From NCBI RefSeq assembly GCF_028583425.1, contig NC_072791.1, forward strand, positions 9,629,868-9,693,867: a DNA stretch of 64,000 nt, given 5' to 3'. Source of the DNA: Eublepharis macularius (lineage: Eukaryota; Chordata; Lepidosauria; Squamata; Eublepharidae). This document shows positions 50,596-61,994 of the stretch, piece by piece. The position numbers were made by a program, and so were the translations under genes. The notes below the pieces were generated by a model. The model was not told the origin of the DNA, ran no database searches, and was given only the letters and a program-made list of their open reading frames with translations. How positions within the stretch are numbered: position 1 is the first letter of the stretch; each line of letters begins with the position of its first letter.

Positions 50596-51355
50596 GTTGT
50601 TGTGGGTTTTCCGGGCTGTATTGCCGTGGTCTTGGCATTGTAGTTCCTGACGTTTCGCCAGCAGCTGTGGCTGGCATCTTCAGAGGTGTAGCACCAAAAG
50701 ACAGAGATCTCTCAGTGTCACAGTGTGGAAAAGAGAAGAGATGTAGGTCATTTGTATCTACTCAGGAGGGGTGGGGTTGAGCTGAGTCATCCTGTAAGAG
50801 TTTCCCAGGGTGTGGAATGCTAATGGCGGGAGGCTTCACTGTATCCTGAGGAGGTTCTTTTGCATATGGATTGGTACTTGATGTGCTAATCTTCTCTGCA
50901 GGGCTATTGTCAGGGATAGAATGTTTTGTTAGCCTGGTGTTTTTCAGAACTGGCAACCATGCTCGGTTCATTCTTAAGGTTTCTTCTTTCCTGTTGAAGT
51001 TTTGCTTATGCTTGTGAATTTCAATGGCTTCCCTGTGCAGTCTGACAAAGTAGTTGGAAGTGTTGTCCAGTATTTTGGTGTCCTGGAATAAGATACTGTG
51101 CCCTGTTTGAGTTAGGCTATGTTCAGCCACTGCTGATTTTTCAGGTTGTCCAAGTCTGCAGTGTCTTTCATGTTCTTTTATTCTTGTCTGGATGCTACGC
51201 TTTGTGGTCCCGATGTAAACTTGTCCACAGCTGCAGGGTATACGGTATACTCCTGCAGAGGTTAGGGGGTCTCTACAATGCCAAGACCACGGCAATACAG
51301 CCCGGAAAACCCACAACAACCATCGTTCTCCGGCCGTGAAAGCCTTCGACAATAC
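50596..51355 (-). mobile_element. Penelope-like element, 5'-truncated copy
   Basis: 760 bp with a perfect 12-bp target duplication AATAATAACATA (50584-50595, 51356-51367). It encodes a GIY-YIG domain on the minus strand. Both ends carry the terminal sequence in opposite orientations: gttgttgtgggttttccggg at 50596-50615 and its inverse at about 51302-51322. This arrangement is known for Penelope-like elements. The reverse transcriptase part is missing. Confidence 0.93.
50646..50686 (-). ncRNA. Hammerhead ribozyme motif of the Penelope-like element
   Basis: Read on the minus strand: stem I strand CCT (50686-50684); CTGAAGA (50683-50677); stem II GCCAGC (50675-50670) with GCTGGC (50662-50657), six perfect pairs; GAAA (50656-50653); self-complementary ACGT step with GTC cleavage triplet (CGTC, 50652-50649); stem I strand AGG (50648-50646). 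The GAAACGTC arrangement with almost no stem III is what is known for Penelope-like hammerheads. Confidence 0.78.
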
Positions 51356-51376
51356 AATAATAACATACTTTGTCAA
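50762..51376 (-). CDS. GIY-YIG endonuclease domain of a Penelope-like element
   Basis: This domain nicks target DNA for reverse transcription in Penelope-like elements. The frame of 204 codons begins outside the element at an arbitrary Met in flanking sequence; the element's own part starts near GVYRIPCSCGQVYIG (the GIY...YIG core). It continues TTKRSIQTRIKEHERH with the conserved Arg, then AEHSLTQTGHSILFQDTKIL and FVRLHREAIEIHKH, which includes the region of the metal-binding Glu. The frame stays open through the C terminus, which suggests a fairly young copy. The upstream reverse transcriptase is absent, so the protein is only a C-terminal fragment. Confidence 0.88.
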   Translation of the reverse strand: MTKYVIIVLSKAFTAGERWLLWVFRAVLPWSWHCRDPLTSAGVYRIPCSCGQVYIGTTKRSIQTRIKEHERHCRLGQPEKSAVAEHSLTQTGHSILFQDTKILDNTSNYFVRLHREAIEIHKHKQNFNRKEETLRMNRAWLPVLKNTRLTKHSIPDNSPAEKISTSSTNPYAKEPPQDTVKPPAISIPHPGKLLQDDSAQPHPS

Positions 51377-51444
51377 CCGCTCTGAGTGGGCATTAAGTTG
51401 TCCTGAAGGACAATATAATATAAATCAAATGTTGTAGTAGTCGT

Positions 51445-52400
51445 AGTCGTAGTCATAGTTGTTGTTGTTATAGAGTTTCAGTGCTCCTCCCAGCCCCGCC
51501 CAAGCAACTGTTAACTATCCTACACCACGACTCAGTATGTTAAGCTAACTGATGCCCACGGAAATCAAATAGTGTTTGATTTTGTGTGTGTATGTTTGTG
51601 TGTGTGCGTGGGTCAGTCTCAACATATTAATACCTTAAACATCTGGCCATTTGTTGGATACCAGCTAACGGAACAAAGACACACTTGGATCGGGTCTCTT
51701 ATGCAAGAATGCTTGTTTCAAGTTCCCATTCACTTTCATGGCAGACACGCAAGAGAATTTCTGGTCAGGTTATACTCCTTATAAGTTCTGACCGGTCAAA
51801 TTACACAAATGAAGCAGGTAATAATAAATAATAATTAGAGTGAATGTTTCAAGCCAGTGACTTTTCCTCAGTTACCCTCGCTGGACTTTTCGGAAGAAGC
51901 ATAAAATAAAAGCGCAACCCGACCCCGCAAAGAGTTGCATGGTAAAACCCATTCCAGAAGAATTCCCTCGACAAGTTATAGAAACTACATCATGGCAGCC
52001 TGCTCCAAACTTTGCTGGAATACGGTTATTTATGAAGACAGCAAGGCCTCCGCTGCGACCCAATCTATCATCTGAGCCGTGCCATTTAAAATATTTATGA
52101 CGTGACATGAAACATGCACCTATTTTATTGCTTTGACTGCTACAGTCCAAGCGGGAACTCGATTTCAGCAGAACCCAAAAAAGGAGGCAGGCAGAAGAGA
52201 AGGGTGGAAGAGAGAGCAAAAGAAACTTGGCAGGAAACAGATTTAGCAATTTAAATGTTTTATAAGTTTTTTTTTTTTTGTAATTGAGGAAACTTTTCAT
52301 AATCTGACATTTGTTAAAAAAACCCACTTATTAGAAATTATGCAGCAGAGTAGCTGTGGAAATATGAGCTGGCTTCACAATTACGGAGTTGGGCTAGGAA
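51445..52400. other. Single-copy-looking stretch without recognised genes
   Basis: It begins the repeat-poor island. Contains a (TG)n-like tract near 51573-51612 and poly-T at 52268-52280. No repeat family, no exon recognised. Confidence 0.5.
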
Positions 52401-52419
52401 GCCCTCGCCTATTGTATGA

Positions 52420-53120
52420 AGTGGCATAAACCCCACAGAGGGCCTATCAGCTCAGTGGCAGACAGGGGGCTGCTCCATTCAAAGTGAGAGATACAAGCTT
52501 CAGGGCAAAAACCTGGCAGCTCCCTTCTGACCCCCAAATCCCCTACTGGTGACAGATTCAAGCTCCATAGCAAATTAGACCTTCTCAAATTACAATTGGG
52601 GAAGACAGATTCCATTAGCAGTATCTGAAATTGAGTGGAGAGCCGCTCCCGTTATCAGACCTGAGTCATAAGCGGAGCTATTAATCAGAGCTATGATAGC
52701 ATTTATATATTTCAAGCTATCTGCCGCCGCTGTGATATTCCGCTACAAAGGGGTTGATGGGACTTAGAGGAGGGAACAATAGAGCTTTCTGGGAAAAGCA
52801 GAGTAAATCAAGAAAGTCTATGACTTGCGCACATTCTGAAGGGATTGCGGTTTACATAAATTTTCTCCCAATTGGAGATTGAGCTCTTCCTCATCTTACA
52901 CATGGGATTTAGTTGTCACTCAATGGGAACAGCTGTGAAAAGGTGAAGCAGCCCACCGCTCCGAATACTGCCTCCGCTTTTAAAGCAATTAACCCGTGAA
53001 CACGCGGATACCTGGCGATATCAAGAGGATTAGGAGAGGCAGGGCTTTATTAACATTTCCTTGAACTAATTCTAACTCCAACTAGCTGTCATGAAAGACT
53101 CGGCCGTCTTTTTTTTAAGT
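52420..53120. promoter_or_regulatory. Candidate conserved non-coding element cluster
   Basis: No transposon remnants. Homeodomain-type cores occur at gctattaatcag (about 52678-52689), aaagcaattaacc (about 52982-52994) and ggattagg (about 53027). The last contains GGATTA, the inverse of the TAATCC core bound by OTX/bicoid-class factors. The balanced base composition over the stretch, without frame preservation, looks like an enhancer. Conservation cannot be tested here. Confidence 0.4.
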
Positions 53121-53199
53121 GCGGTGGGGGGGGGGGAACAGTTGGCCTGCTTTTTCTCCCCCACCAAAAATGAAGCGCAGCTATTTCGGGCCTTAAAAA

Positions 53200-53830
53200 A
53201 ATGCATCTGTTTCATAAGCAAATGCAAATGAGAAGGAACTGTTTTTTTAATAAGTCTCCTAGAAAGTCTTGTTCCATGCTATTCGGCTGTACGTTAAGAG
53301 GGGAAAAAAATCTCTCCGTTATGTGTGTCTGCGAGAGAGATCAATTAGCCAAGAGGTCACGGCAGATAGTCTGCTAAAAGGGAAATTAATGCCGGCGCTT
53401 TCTATAGCCTTTTTATTCCACCACCCCCACTTTGCTAAAACTTAGAAGCGACTAGTTCCTTAAGTATTAGCTGCTTTCTGAAAATTATAAAGAGCCTCAC
53501 AGTTCGCTGCACAAAAGCAATAGTCTAAAGTAATCTCTATTCGGGAAGAAATGTATCCAAATATACCTTAATCGGAAGATTCTTCCCTTCTTTTGAAAGT
53601 TTAGCGTTTTAATTCTCTGCTCCTCACTGAATGGAATGATGGTCAAAGATACAATGTTGGATGGGAATAAGCTCCTTGACTATGAATCTGGATTCTGCTT
53701 CCTTCATTTTGGTATATGAAAGCACAGAAAATTTTGGGACAGGTGGAAAATCCGATCAATTAATTTGTCTGATGATAGGTAGGTAAGGATTTTTTTAGGG
53801 GGAGAAGGGGAAATTATGAAACAGGGGCCC
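53200..53830. promoter_or_regulatory. Candidate conserved non-coding element
   Basis: Repeat-free AT-rich sequence with atcaattagcc (about 53340) and taagtctcctag; same reasoning as the previous block. Confidence 0.35.
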
Positions 53831-56800
53831 CATCCAGGCCATATCACGGTCCTACAATTGAAAAGGTTTGACACAAAAGCCAAATAAACGCCTTAAAGTC
53901 AGCCAATACACTCTACAACGATTCAGAAACAAAATAAGTGTGTGTGGCGGGGGCACGCTATTCACCTCATTTAAACGAGCTACGCAAAAGGCTGGAAATG
54001 AACTGCAATCAAAATGCACGCGGCAACCTAACCTTTGCTTGCACCAGTCGAGCATAAGGGAGACGCAAAGCCTTAAAAGATGTCTTCTTGCAGATCTGGC
54101 TTAACTTTGGAGAGGCAATGGGGAAACTATCTCCCCCTCCCTGAATATTTAAAATTCCTTCAGTCAAATGTTAATCTTCCAAACACTCCTCCAACGCAGT
54201 GGGCTCTGGTGTAGTAAAGCTGCTGCCATGATAAATTTGCTAGTCTTTAAGGTGCCACAAGAATACGGGTCGTTTCGACTGTCACAAACCTAAGACGGCC
54301 ACCCTTCCCAAAAGTGAAAGATACTCCGCAGCTTGTGCTGTGGCTGAAAACGGAAGAATATGTTTTTACTTCGCACCTGCCTGTGAATCCCTCAACTTTT
54401 TTCCCTGACAGCCTCTTTGCTAAAAGGAAAGCTATCTTCTATCCTGCTTCACTCATTAGCCAGGGATGAAAACTCTCCAAGAGTGGAAACCAGGAGTTTT
54501 CCTAAGGGATTTTCCACGTCAGATCTGTTCAGCAGAAGATTCTGATGGCCATTTAACATCGGTTAATTTTCATAATCATTTTTTCCCAAAGGCATAAAAG
54601 TTACATTTGCTCTTAATTCATATTTGCAAGCTTCCATTCCATTTAATAAAATGGGTTCACGTAACTTCAGCCCGTGCGATTCAAAACCTCCACAGAATTA
54701 ATTCTAGTATTTCAGTTTGGGGAAGAGAGTTAATGAGGAATTCCATTTTTGCTTTATAAATGTCATCTTCTGCAACATACTAAGACTTAATTCTTAGAAA
54801 AGAGCGTCTATGGAACAATTACGCTGCAACTCTGCAAACCAATTTTCTGAGCTTTTCTAGAAGAAAAATAAAGCAAGGTACAGCAAATGTTTCACAATAT
54901 ACACTTCAAAAACATGTACGCTGAAACAGGCAGAAGTTACATACAAGAAACCATATAATTCCGTACCCCTTAGAGAAAGCATCAAAAAAATCCTTTGATG
55001 TATATATAAAATTCTCATTTACAGAAGCAGCAGAATGAATATATACGGACTGCAATATGCAACTGTCTATTGTGAAACATCTGCACACACCAAGTATTTA
55101 AGGATTTATTTCCCCTTCCTTCCCCCGAAACACTTCTTAACCAATTCTGTTTGGTGAGTGTTTTTACAACCAATTCAGAGGTTTTAGAGAGCAAAGATAT
55201 TGCGCCGAAAAGCTCTATAAATTTTAAAATGGAGCCATAACAGAAGAGAGAGCTTTTGACATCAAACACACTCAAACAGAATTTAATTGATAAAAATGGG
55301 GAGGCAATAAAACATTAATTCTTTTGAACAACACCTATTTCAGGCAACAAGTAGAGATTTGTTTTTAAAGAAATGCATCAAAAAAGGGGGGGGGACTCCT
55401 AACTACCTGGCAGAATTAAAAACCTGATTAGAAGAACAAAGTGGTAGAATACCGTTAACACTAATCCGCCATGTAAGAACAATGTCCTCTTAAGTGAGAA
55501 TCAATTCAACTATTGTACACATCAAAAGACCCCCCTCCAATTAAACAGTGAAATGAAATTATCTTGACCTGCAAAATGAATATAAAACTCCAGAAATGTT
55601 TCAAAACACATGGCACACAAAGAAACAAAATTTTAAAAATCTGTTAAATCCACTGATTTACATAGCACATAAATGCAGGAAATACGACCCTGGGGGAGGG
55701 GGGGACTGCTTTAGAGTAAGAAAGAAAGAAACCATTGCCAACAACCCAAGCTGCGATTCTTTACTGTACTCAACTGTCTGTGCGGTAAACACGCCCGACT
55801 TGGGGGGGGGGGGGTTACGTAGAGGGAAGAAAGGTTTTGGGAAGGTTACATTTGGGTCACGCGACAAATGAAATTGTAGCAACCCAACTGACACCGGATA
55901 ATGTCTTCTTCCGCCGAATCAATAGGCCACTCTCAGCCCCAAATTACCATAGAGATGACCGACTCCTTTCTGAAGGGTTGACTATTGTTTGACGGGAGAA
56001 AACAGATATGCTACTTGAACTCTGTCGTTTCCAAAGGATGTGCACTTCATTAATTATCCGCAGTCTTAAAATACACTAACGGACTCTTCTACAATATGCA
56101 GCTGTATGTAACTGTAGGAATAGGTTGGGTGGTTATTTTATAACTCCCACCGTCTCTCCCCATAAAAAAGAGAGAGCGATCTGATAGTAACGTAAAGACT
56201 CGGGATCCCACTGGTTTGGGGATATCTAAAGGTGGTTCCTTCCCCTTCTTCCCCCTTAAATAACCTAATTACCCATTTCTGAAACCGTTTTGGGTAGAGA
56301 AAGAGACCAAATGAATGCATTTGGCTGTCCCAACAAAACTTTACTTGCTTCTTTGACTGTTATCTTTTGATTTTTTGTTAAGAGAGAGAGAGGCTAATTA
56401 AAGATACGTGCAAACAGTAGCAACCACCTTAAGACAGATTTGACTACTAAGTCTTAAAACATATGAACAGGCCTTCACGAATTTTCTTTGGCTTTACGAG
56501 GCACCCCAAAAATTTAGGAGCCAGTCTTATTTTTCAGGCTTCAGCATTTTATATTTTAATGACCATACTTTCTAATTATTGCTACTACAAAAGCTAATCC
56601 TAAACTCTTCAAAGTTTCTTGTCATTTTTTTTACGCTGTAATAAGTGTTGCAGCACATTACTTCTACTGAGAATCCCCAAGAGGCACTGACAATAAATGA
56701 CTGCTGAAAACAATAGGCACTGCAATGAAATTTCTAGGTGCCGTGGCACCCTAGCACCTGGGATTTGTTGAGCCTTGACTATTAAAAATTGCAATGTTGA

Positions 56801-56900
56801 TGCAAGAGCCATTGCATCACTGCTTAGGGTACACACGACCTACTAGCCACTGCGACATCAGAAACTACAAGTGCATACAAATGGCACTAGGTCAGAAAGA
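53830..56900. other. Repeat-poor island, no genes recognised
   Basis: About 3 kb of AT-rich sequence with only one short repeat remnant (54236-54260, ctagtctttaaggtgccac, one arm of the foldback family) and several G or T runs. The reading frames are short and lack splice or domain support. Possibly regulatory. Confidence 0.45.
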
Positions 56901-56924
56901 CCAGCACAGAAATACCAGCCCGCC

Positions 56925-57290
56925 TCGCTTCAACCAGAGCCAGGGCCTTTTCAGTCCTGGCCCCAGCCTGGTGGAACGCTCCGTCAATGGAGACCTGGGC
57001 CCAGCGGGACATAGTATCGTTCCATCGGGCCTGTTAGACAGAGCTGTTCTGCCAGGCATTCAGTGGTTGAAGGGGGAATTGCCATGTCGGCCTCCCACCT
57101 TTGGGGTGGGGGGGTTCTCCCCACTATTGCACCTTAATGTACTTGGTTAATTTATTTTATTATTGCTTATTGTACGTTGACTTTAGAATTATTGTTTTCT
57201 TGTTTTTCTTATTTTTAACTGTTGTTCACTGCCCAGAGCCTCTGAGGATGGGCGGTTTATAAATCGAAATAATAAATAAATAAATAAAAT
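56925..57290 (+). mobile_element. L2-like LINE 3' end
   Basis: gcctcgcttcaaccagagcc, agcctggtggaacgctccgt and agagctgttctgccaggcat are the sense form of the L2 ORF tail. ctgcccagagcctctgagg and ggcggtttataaatcgaaa with a TAAA tail are the 3' end. Confidence 0.88.
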
Positions 57291-57432
57291 GTAGGATTGA
57301 AGGTTATGTCTGTAATTTATATACAATACTAGGCTCTGTGATATTCAAAAAACATTATCCTCAAATCTCCAGTCTCCAGAGGAGACCTACTGCCTTCACA
57401 GCACTTGGGACAGAGTATGTGGTTAAATTAGA

Positions 57433-57791
57433 CTGGGTTCCCAATCTTTTTGAGCCTGTGGGCACATTTCCAATTTTGAAGAAAGGTGGAGAGCACCACC
57501 CCAAAAATGGCTTCCACGGGAGGTGGAGTCTGAAATGGCTTCCACAAGAGGTGGGGCCAAATGGAATGCCTCCTCAAACGGAATACCTTCCCCTCACACC
57601 TTCTGGGAAGAAGGAAAACATGACAGGGGAATGGAACCGCACACTCACTAAAGAAAGCCCAGGTGTTTCCCAGTCTTCCTGGTCCTCCAGCGGAAAACCT
57701 TTTCATCTGAATGAGGGTAGTCAATAACAAGCCTTGCCAGGAAGTACTTGTGGGCATCATGGCGCCCATGAGCACCACATTGGGGAACCCT
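57433..57791. mobile_element. Non-autonomous hAT-type element (CTGGGTTCCCAAT family)
   Basis: 359 bp. The left end is ctgggttcccaatctttttg and the right end, inverted, agggttccccaatgtgg. The flanks aaattaga (57425-57432) and agattaga (57792-57799) match 7 of 8. It contains two direct copies of aaatggcttccac with ggaggtgg. No transposase. Confidence 0.82.
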
Positions 57792-57799
57792 AGATTAGA

Positions 57800-58140
57800 T
57801 CAATGGAATATAAAGAGAATGTCTCCCTGTCTTGCCTCTCTAAGACAATTTTCATTTTTTATTTATATATATATATAGTTGTAAAATATTTAATATATTT
57901 GACAAATCCACTCGTTTACACCCATCCTCTAAAGCATGTACCAACAACAAAATGGAATTTCCTATCTTTTTGTGAGTCTGCAAAATCAAATTCTAAAACT
58001 CACCTTTAAAAAATGAGTACTTCCCAAATTATCTAGCTCCTATATTTGTGTTTTCAGTTACTGGTTCCTTCTTCTCCTCCCCTCCAAGGTGCATGGCAAC
58101 AAAAACCCACGCACAAACGTAATTTGTTCATACGGCTACA
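57800..58140. other. AT-rich stretch without recognised features
   Basis: An (AT)n tract at 57862-57877; nothing else. Confidence 0.45.
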
Positions 58141-59330
58141 GCCCGCAATATTATAATATGAAGGAGATGAAGGTGGATCCTTATAGAGCGCCGCATTACT
58201 AGGAATGCATTAAAGCCTAATTTAAAATAAAATGCATACAGCGAGGGATTTTTGCCTCCTAATGGAACTTGAGCATTATTATATATTCTTTGCTAATGTT
58301 TGTGCAACACTGTTCTTCACCGATATGACAATAGGAATCTTGCCTTAAGAGCTTGCGCTTGAAAAAAAAAATTCCTACAGAAGCTCTGGGCTTTTTCTCT
58401 CTTTCTCTTTTTACAGAAAATATATTAACCCTATTTCCTTAACTACACTGAAAATTAGTTAAGGATGAATTATCTGATAGGACAAGTCCCTATTCATAAA
58501 ATATTAGAGAGGTGTACTTAAGCAAATAAGGCAGCCGACGGGCAGTTCAGCCCGCAGGCACGCGGTGTATAAAAACATTTATTCACAGCCTAGGAACAAA
58601 TGCTGTCCCCGAAGAACTCTTCCGCTCAACCACATCTGCTTCAGCGATGCTCGGCAGGAGGAGGTCTTGGTGGAGTGCAGAGCAGGTCTGGATTTCAAAT
58701 AACATTAAGCGAGAATGTTAATTCTTATTTGATAGAAAAGAACGTATGTAATAAGGGCACCGTCAAAGGCTGCCGGCTGTTCCCCTTTCCACAGCGAGAG
58801 TGGCAGGAGGTATTCACGTTTAGCTGCTGGAAGCCTCTGCCATTAATTTTTATAAATTACCTGTTATCGGGTTCTGGGAAAGGGCCTGGTTTGTCTCAGG
58901 TTTGCACCACATCGTTAAAAAGTTCGCAAACGTGGCCCCAACAATTTAGCTACAGTCGTTGGGCATTTGGACGCGAGAATCCTAGGTCCAAAACCTTATT
59001 TAGCCATGAAAATTGTGCTGAGTGCCCTTCAGGCAGGTTGCTATCTGTCAGGCTCAGTTTCCCACCCAGAAAACAGGATTATTAATGACTTGACTCACAG
59101 GAGTTTTGCACAGATGAATGAAAAATAAGAGCTGCCAAAGCGCTCAGAGTGTTAAAAGCTAGAAATTATTAATAATGATTAACTGGATTTCTAAATAGGA
59201 ATGGTCACTCTTGTTTTGTCTATCCACAGCGATGGTGTCACCACACAAAGAGCACTCAGACAAAATAATAAATAATTTGCTTCTATCGTTGAGTTATGGG
59301 AAGGAGAAAATCTTATACAAGTTAAATATC
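58140..59330. promoter_or_regulatory. Candidate conserved non-coding cluster
   Basis: Repeat-free for about 1.2 kb, with sequence of even quality such as gaggtattcacgtttagctg, ctctgccattaatttttat and ttaataatgattaactgga. Several ATTA cores. The 161-codon frame inside has no recognisable domain or splice context. Regulatory function is inferred from appearance only. Confidence 0.35.
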
Positions 59331-59574
59331 CTTAAAATACCTCACGTATCGTGATACTCTTAAAGTGGTAATTTAAAATAATTGGTTTACCCAATAAAAG
59401 CAAGTCAATGAAGCCAAATGAAACATTTCTTGCCAGCTTGAGCATCCCAGTTCTAGAAAATTCTCTTACCCAACGCTCTTGGTTATACAATGGCAATGTG
59501 GATCGCCTAAAAACCTCCATGAAACTCTTGATTTATAGCAAGCCGTTACCTCAAAATCGTTCAATGAGACCTAT

Positions 59575-59760
59575 CGATTTCATCAGATCTCAGAAGCTAA
59601 GCAGGGTTGGCCTTGGTTAGTAATTGGATGGGAGACCTCCAAAGATGAGGGTTGCAGAGACAGGCAATGGCAAACCGTCTCAGTCTCTTGCCATGAAAAC
59701 CCCACCAGGGGTCGCCATAAGTCGGCTATGCCTTGAGGGCACTCTCCACCACCACTGTTT
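59575..59760 (+). mobile_element. 5S rRNA-derived SINE
   Basis: catcagatctcagaagctaa, gcagggttggccttggttag and taattggatgggagacctcc match the 5S internal promoter. Then caggcaatggcaaaccgtctc and gtcgccataagtcggctatg form the body. Confidence 0.92.
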
Positions 59761-61505
59761 TCCATATCAAATAGAACACACCTTTCACACGAGAGCTCTG
59801 TGGCCTGGAAGCCACTTCCCCACGGTGCAATCTTACATGGATGGAGCATGCATGTGAATACCAAACCCATGTTGGAAGGGCCAGTCCTATGAGCCACCAC
59901 CACACACACATGCCCCCGCCCAACATCCAACATCCAGCCAGTGAACGGGAGGAGAGCGATAAGATGGGAAAGGCAAATGCAACAGGACCTACCAATGCGG
60001 TTCTTGTATTCACCCACATACCACAGCTATGCGTGATCCCACCAGAGGTAAGCAATCCCCATGTTGGTAAGAAGGGGGGGACACACACATGATTGGCATC
60101 ACATATTTACCACTGCGGTGTGGAATCACAGCCTGGGGAACCACCCCCCACACCACTGTAGGGGTGTGCGAAGAGGGCCTAAATATTTGTCCGAATCATT
60201 CACAGCCATCCGCTCCTGTTTAGGTTGGGATGTGGAACAGCAGATAAAAAGACAGGAAAATGAAGCCCAAGTATCAGTAAATGCTTCCTCTTTACGCAAA
60301 GAGGCAATTCGCAGCTTGGGGAGGGGGGCATTTAACCAGTTTCCCCTGCACCATTTTTGTGACACAAATAGCACACCGGGTGCAAGCACTGCTCCTTGTG
60401 GCTGGTATGCTCCTGGTATTTCTCCTCACACTTAGGACAGGGGTGGGTTCAGATCATGGAAACATTGAAGGATAAACAGTCAAGTACCTTCATTTCCCCA
60501 TTTTTTTTTTAAAAAGCATCAAATCTCTTTCTCCAGGATCTCTTTCTGCCACCTCTAGCTTGGTCCTCTGTTACTGTCCTGGACACAGGTAGAGAAAGCA
60601 GAGCAGAACCCAGCGCGAGTCAACTGCCAGGCCTCCGTACGGTTGAGGCCGGCTTTGTTATTGCGGAAAAAAACCGAAAGAAAACGGAAGCCATCTGTGG
60701 CCTTCTAGGACGACAAACTTTGTTAGTTCTGGTTAGATAAATCTGATCAGTGGTTGGCGTTAATGAGTCTGAACAATGTTGCCGCTCTTTTGAAGGAAAT
60801 CTGTTTGGGCTGGGAGATATGGGGGGGACCCCCCCTCCGGTTCTGATGAAGAGCTCAGGGTCAAATGGAAAACGCATCTTGTATAAATTACAGACAGATG
60901 AAGCGACCAACAGTTTTTAGCCAGCAAGAAGGAAGATTTGACCACTCCGTAGCCTGCTGGGTGCCGATGAGCCATTAGTACTAACTTTTATATTGAGTTG
61001 CAATACTCAAAGAGGAGGGGAGGCCTTTGTGCGTGGGGCAGATATTCCCCGTGTGTCAAGCTGATTCAGATCCGGCATGTATATTATGAAGGGTTTCTCG
61101 ATGAGGCCGTTTCTAAATGCATTTGTCTGGCCGTTTTCCCTGTCAGGGATACTTACCTTCAATGTAGAAAGCGTCAAAGAGAAAGCAAGGGAGATGGGAA
61201 AGGGAAAAGAAGCAGGTCAAGGCCATTTCTCCAGCCGATGCGCCAGAACATATTGGGACAGCGCAACCGGGATGCGGCAGTGTCCAACAGGGGCTTGGCC
61301 TGCTTCTGGCCACCCCCTGCTGGACCCACCTCATGACTGACCTGCCCCTAAAATGCACCGCATCAGGGGGATCGTCCAAGCCGTTTGGAGAAAGCAATGG
61401 GCTACCTCACTTGGAGGCAACAAAATATCTTGAAACAGCCATAAAAGAGAGGGAAAACAAACTGGGAACTGAAAGGAAAACACTGGGCAGCAAGGCAAAG
61501 AGGTA
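59760..61505. other. Stretch with little recognised
   Basis: Near 60166 taggggtgtgcgaagaggg resembles the left end of the TAGGGGTGTGCA hAT family, but no matching right end is seen. The rest is mixed; short frames lack support. Confidence 0.4.
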
Positions 61506-61514
61506 CGAGCTTGG

Positions 61515-61735
61515 AAGCCACTGCCATGTGGTGGACTAGGATGTCAGAGACCCAGGTTCGAATCCTCACTGTCTTGGAAGGTCATTGGGTGACAGAGGAG
61601 CCTAAGCTACCACTTAAGTCTAACCTACCTCGCAGGGCTGCTGGTGTGAAAATGGAAGAGTAGAGAACAATAGTTATAAGACATTGGAGTCCCCCTTGGG
61701 GAGAAAAGCGTGGTATAAATATCTAAATAACTATA
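61515..61735 (+). mobile_element. MIR/CORE-like SINE
   Basis: catgtggtggactaggatgtc, cccaggttcgaatcctcact, ctaacctacctcgcagggct and gagaaaagcgtggtataaata: a sense copy from tRNA-like head to tail. Confidence 0.88.
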
Positions 61736-61994
61736 CGTAAAAAAACCAGAACAGTCGCATTTTCCAGAAACAGCTCTCCATTTCCTTGCAAACTTCTTCA
61801 CAGGGAGAACAGCTTAAAATTATTTCGGTAGGAACCAAGTGTTTACTGCACTCATTACGTAATTAACAGGTGCATTCACAGGTACATTTTTATTTTGGTA
61901 TTTAGAAGAGGTTTTTTTAAAGTTAAAATGTCTCACCTCTCTCATCATCTGCTCAAACCACCCAAGAGGTTCAAGTGCCTGACACAGAACCACA

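Larger units (their letters stand above)
50413..51445 (+). mobile_element. tRNA-type SINE, split by a Penelope-like element
   Basis: The left part cagccagtttggtgtagtgg, ggactctaatctggagaact and cacctcacagggtgtttgt runs to 50595. The right part ctttgtcaaccgctctgagtg and taagttgtcctgaaggac starts at 51368. The same family as 12618. Confidence 0.92.

Noticed and set aside
58600-59085. 161-codon plus-strand frame as a gene
   Set aside because: No recognisable domain and no start or splice context; the sequence looks non-coding and possibly regulatory.
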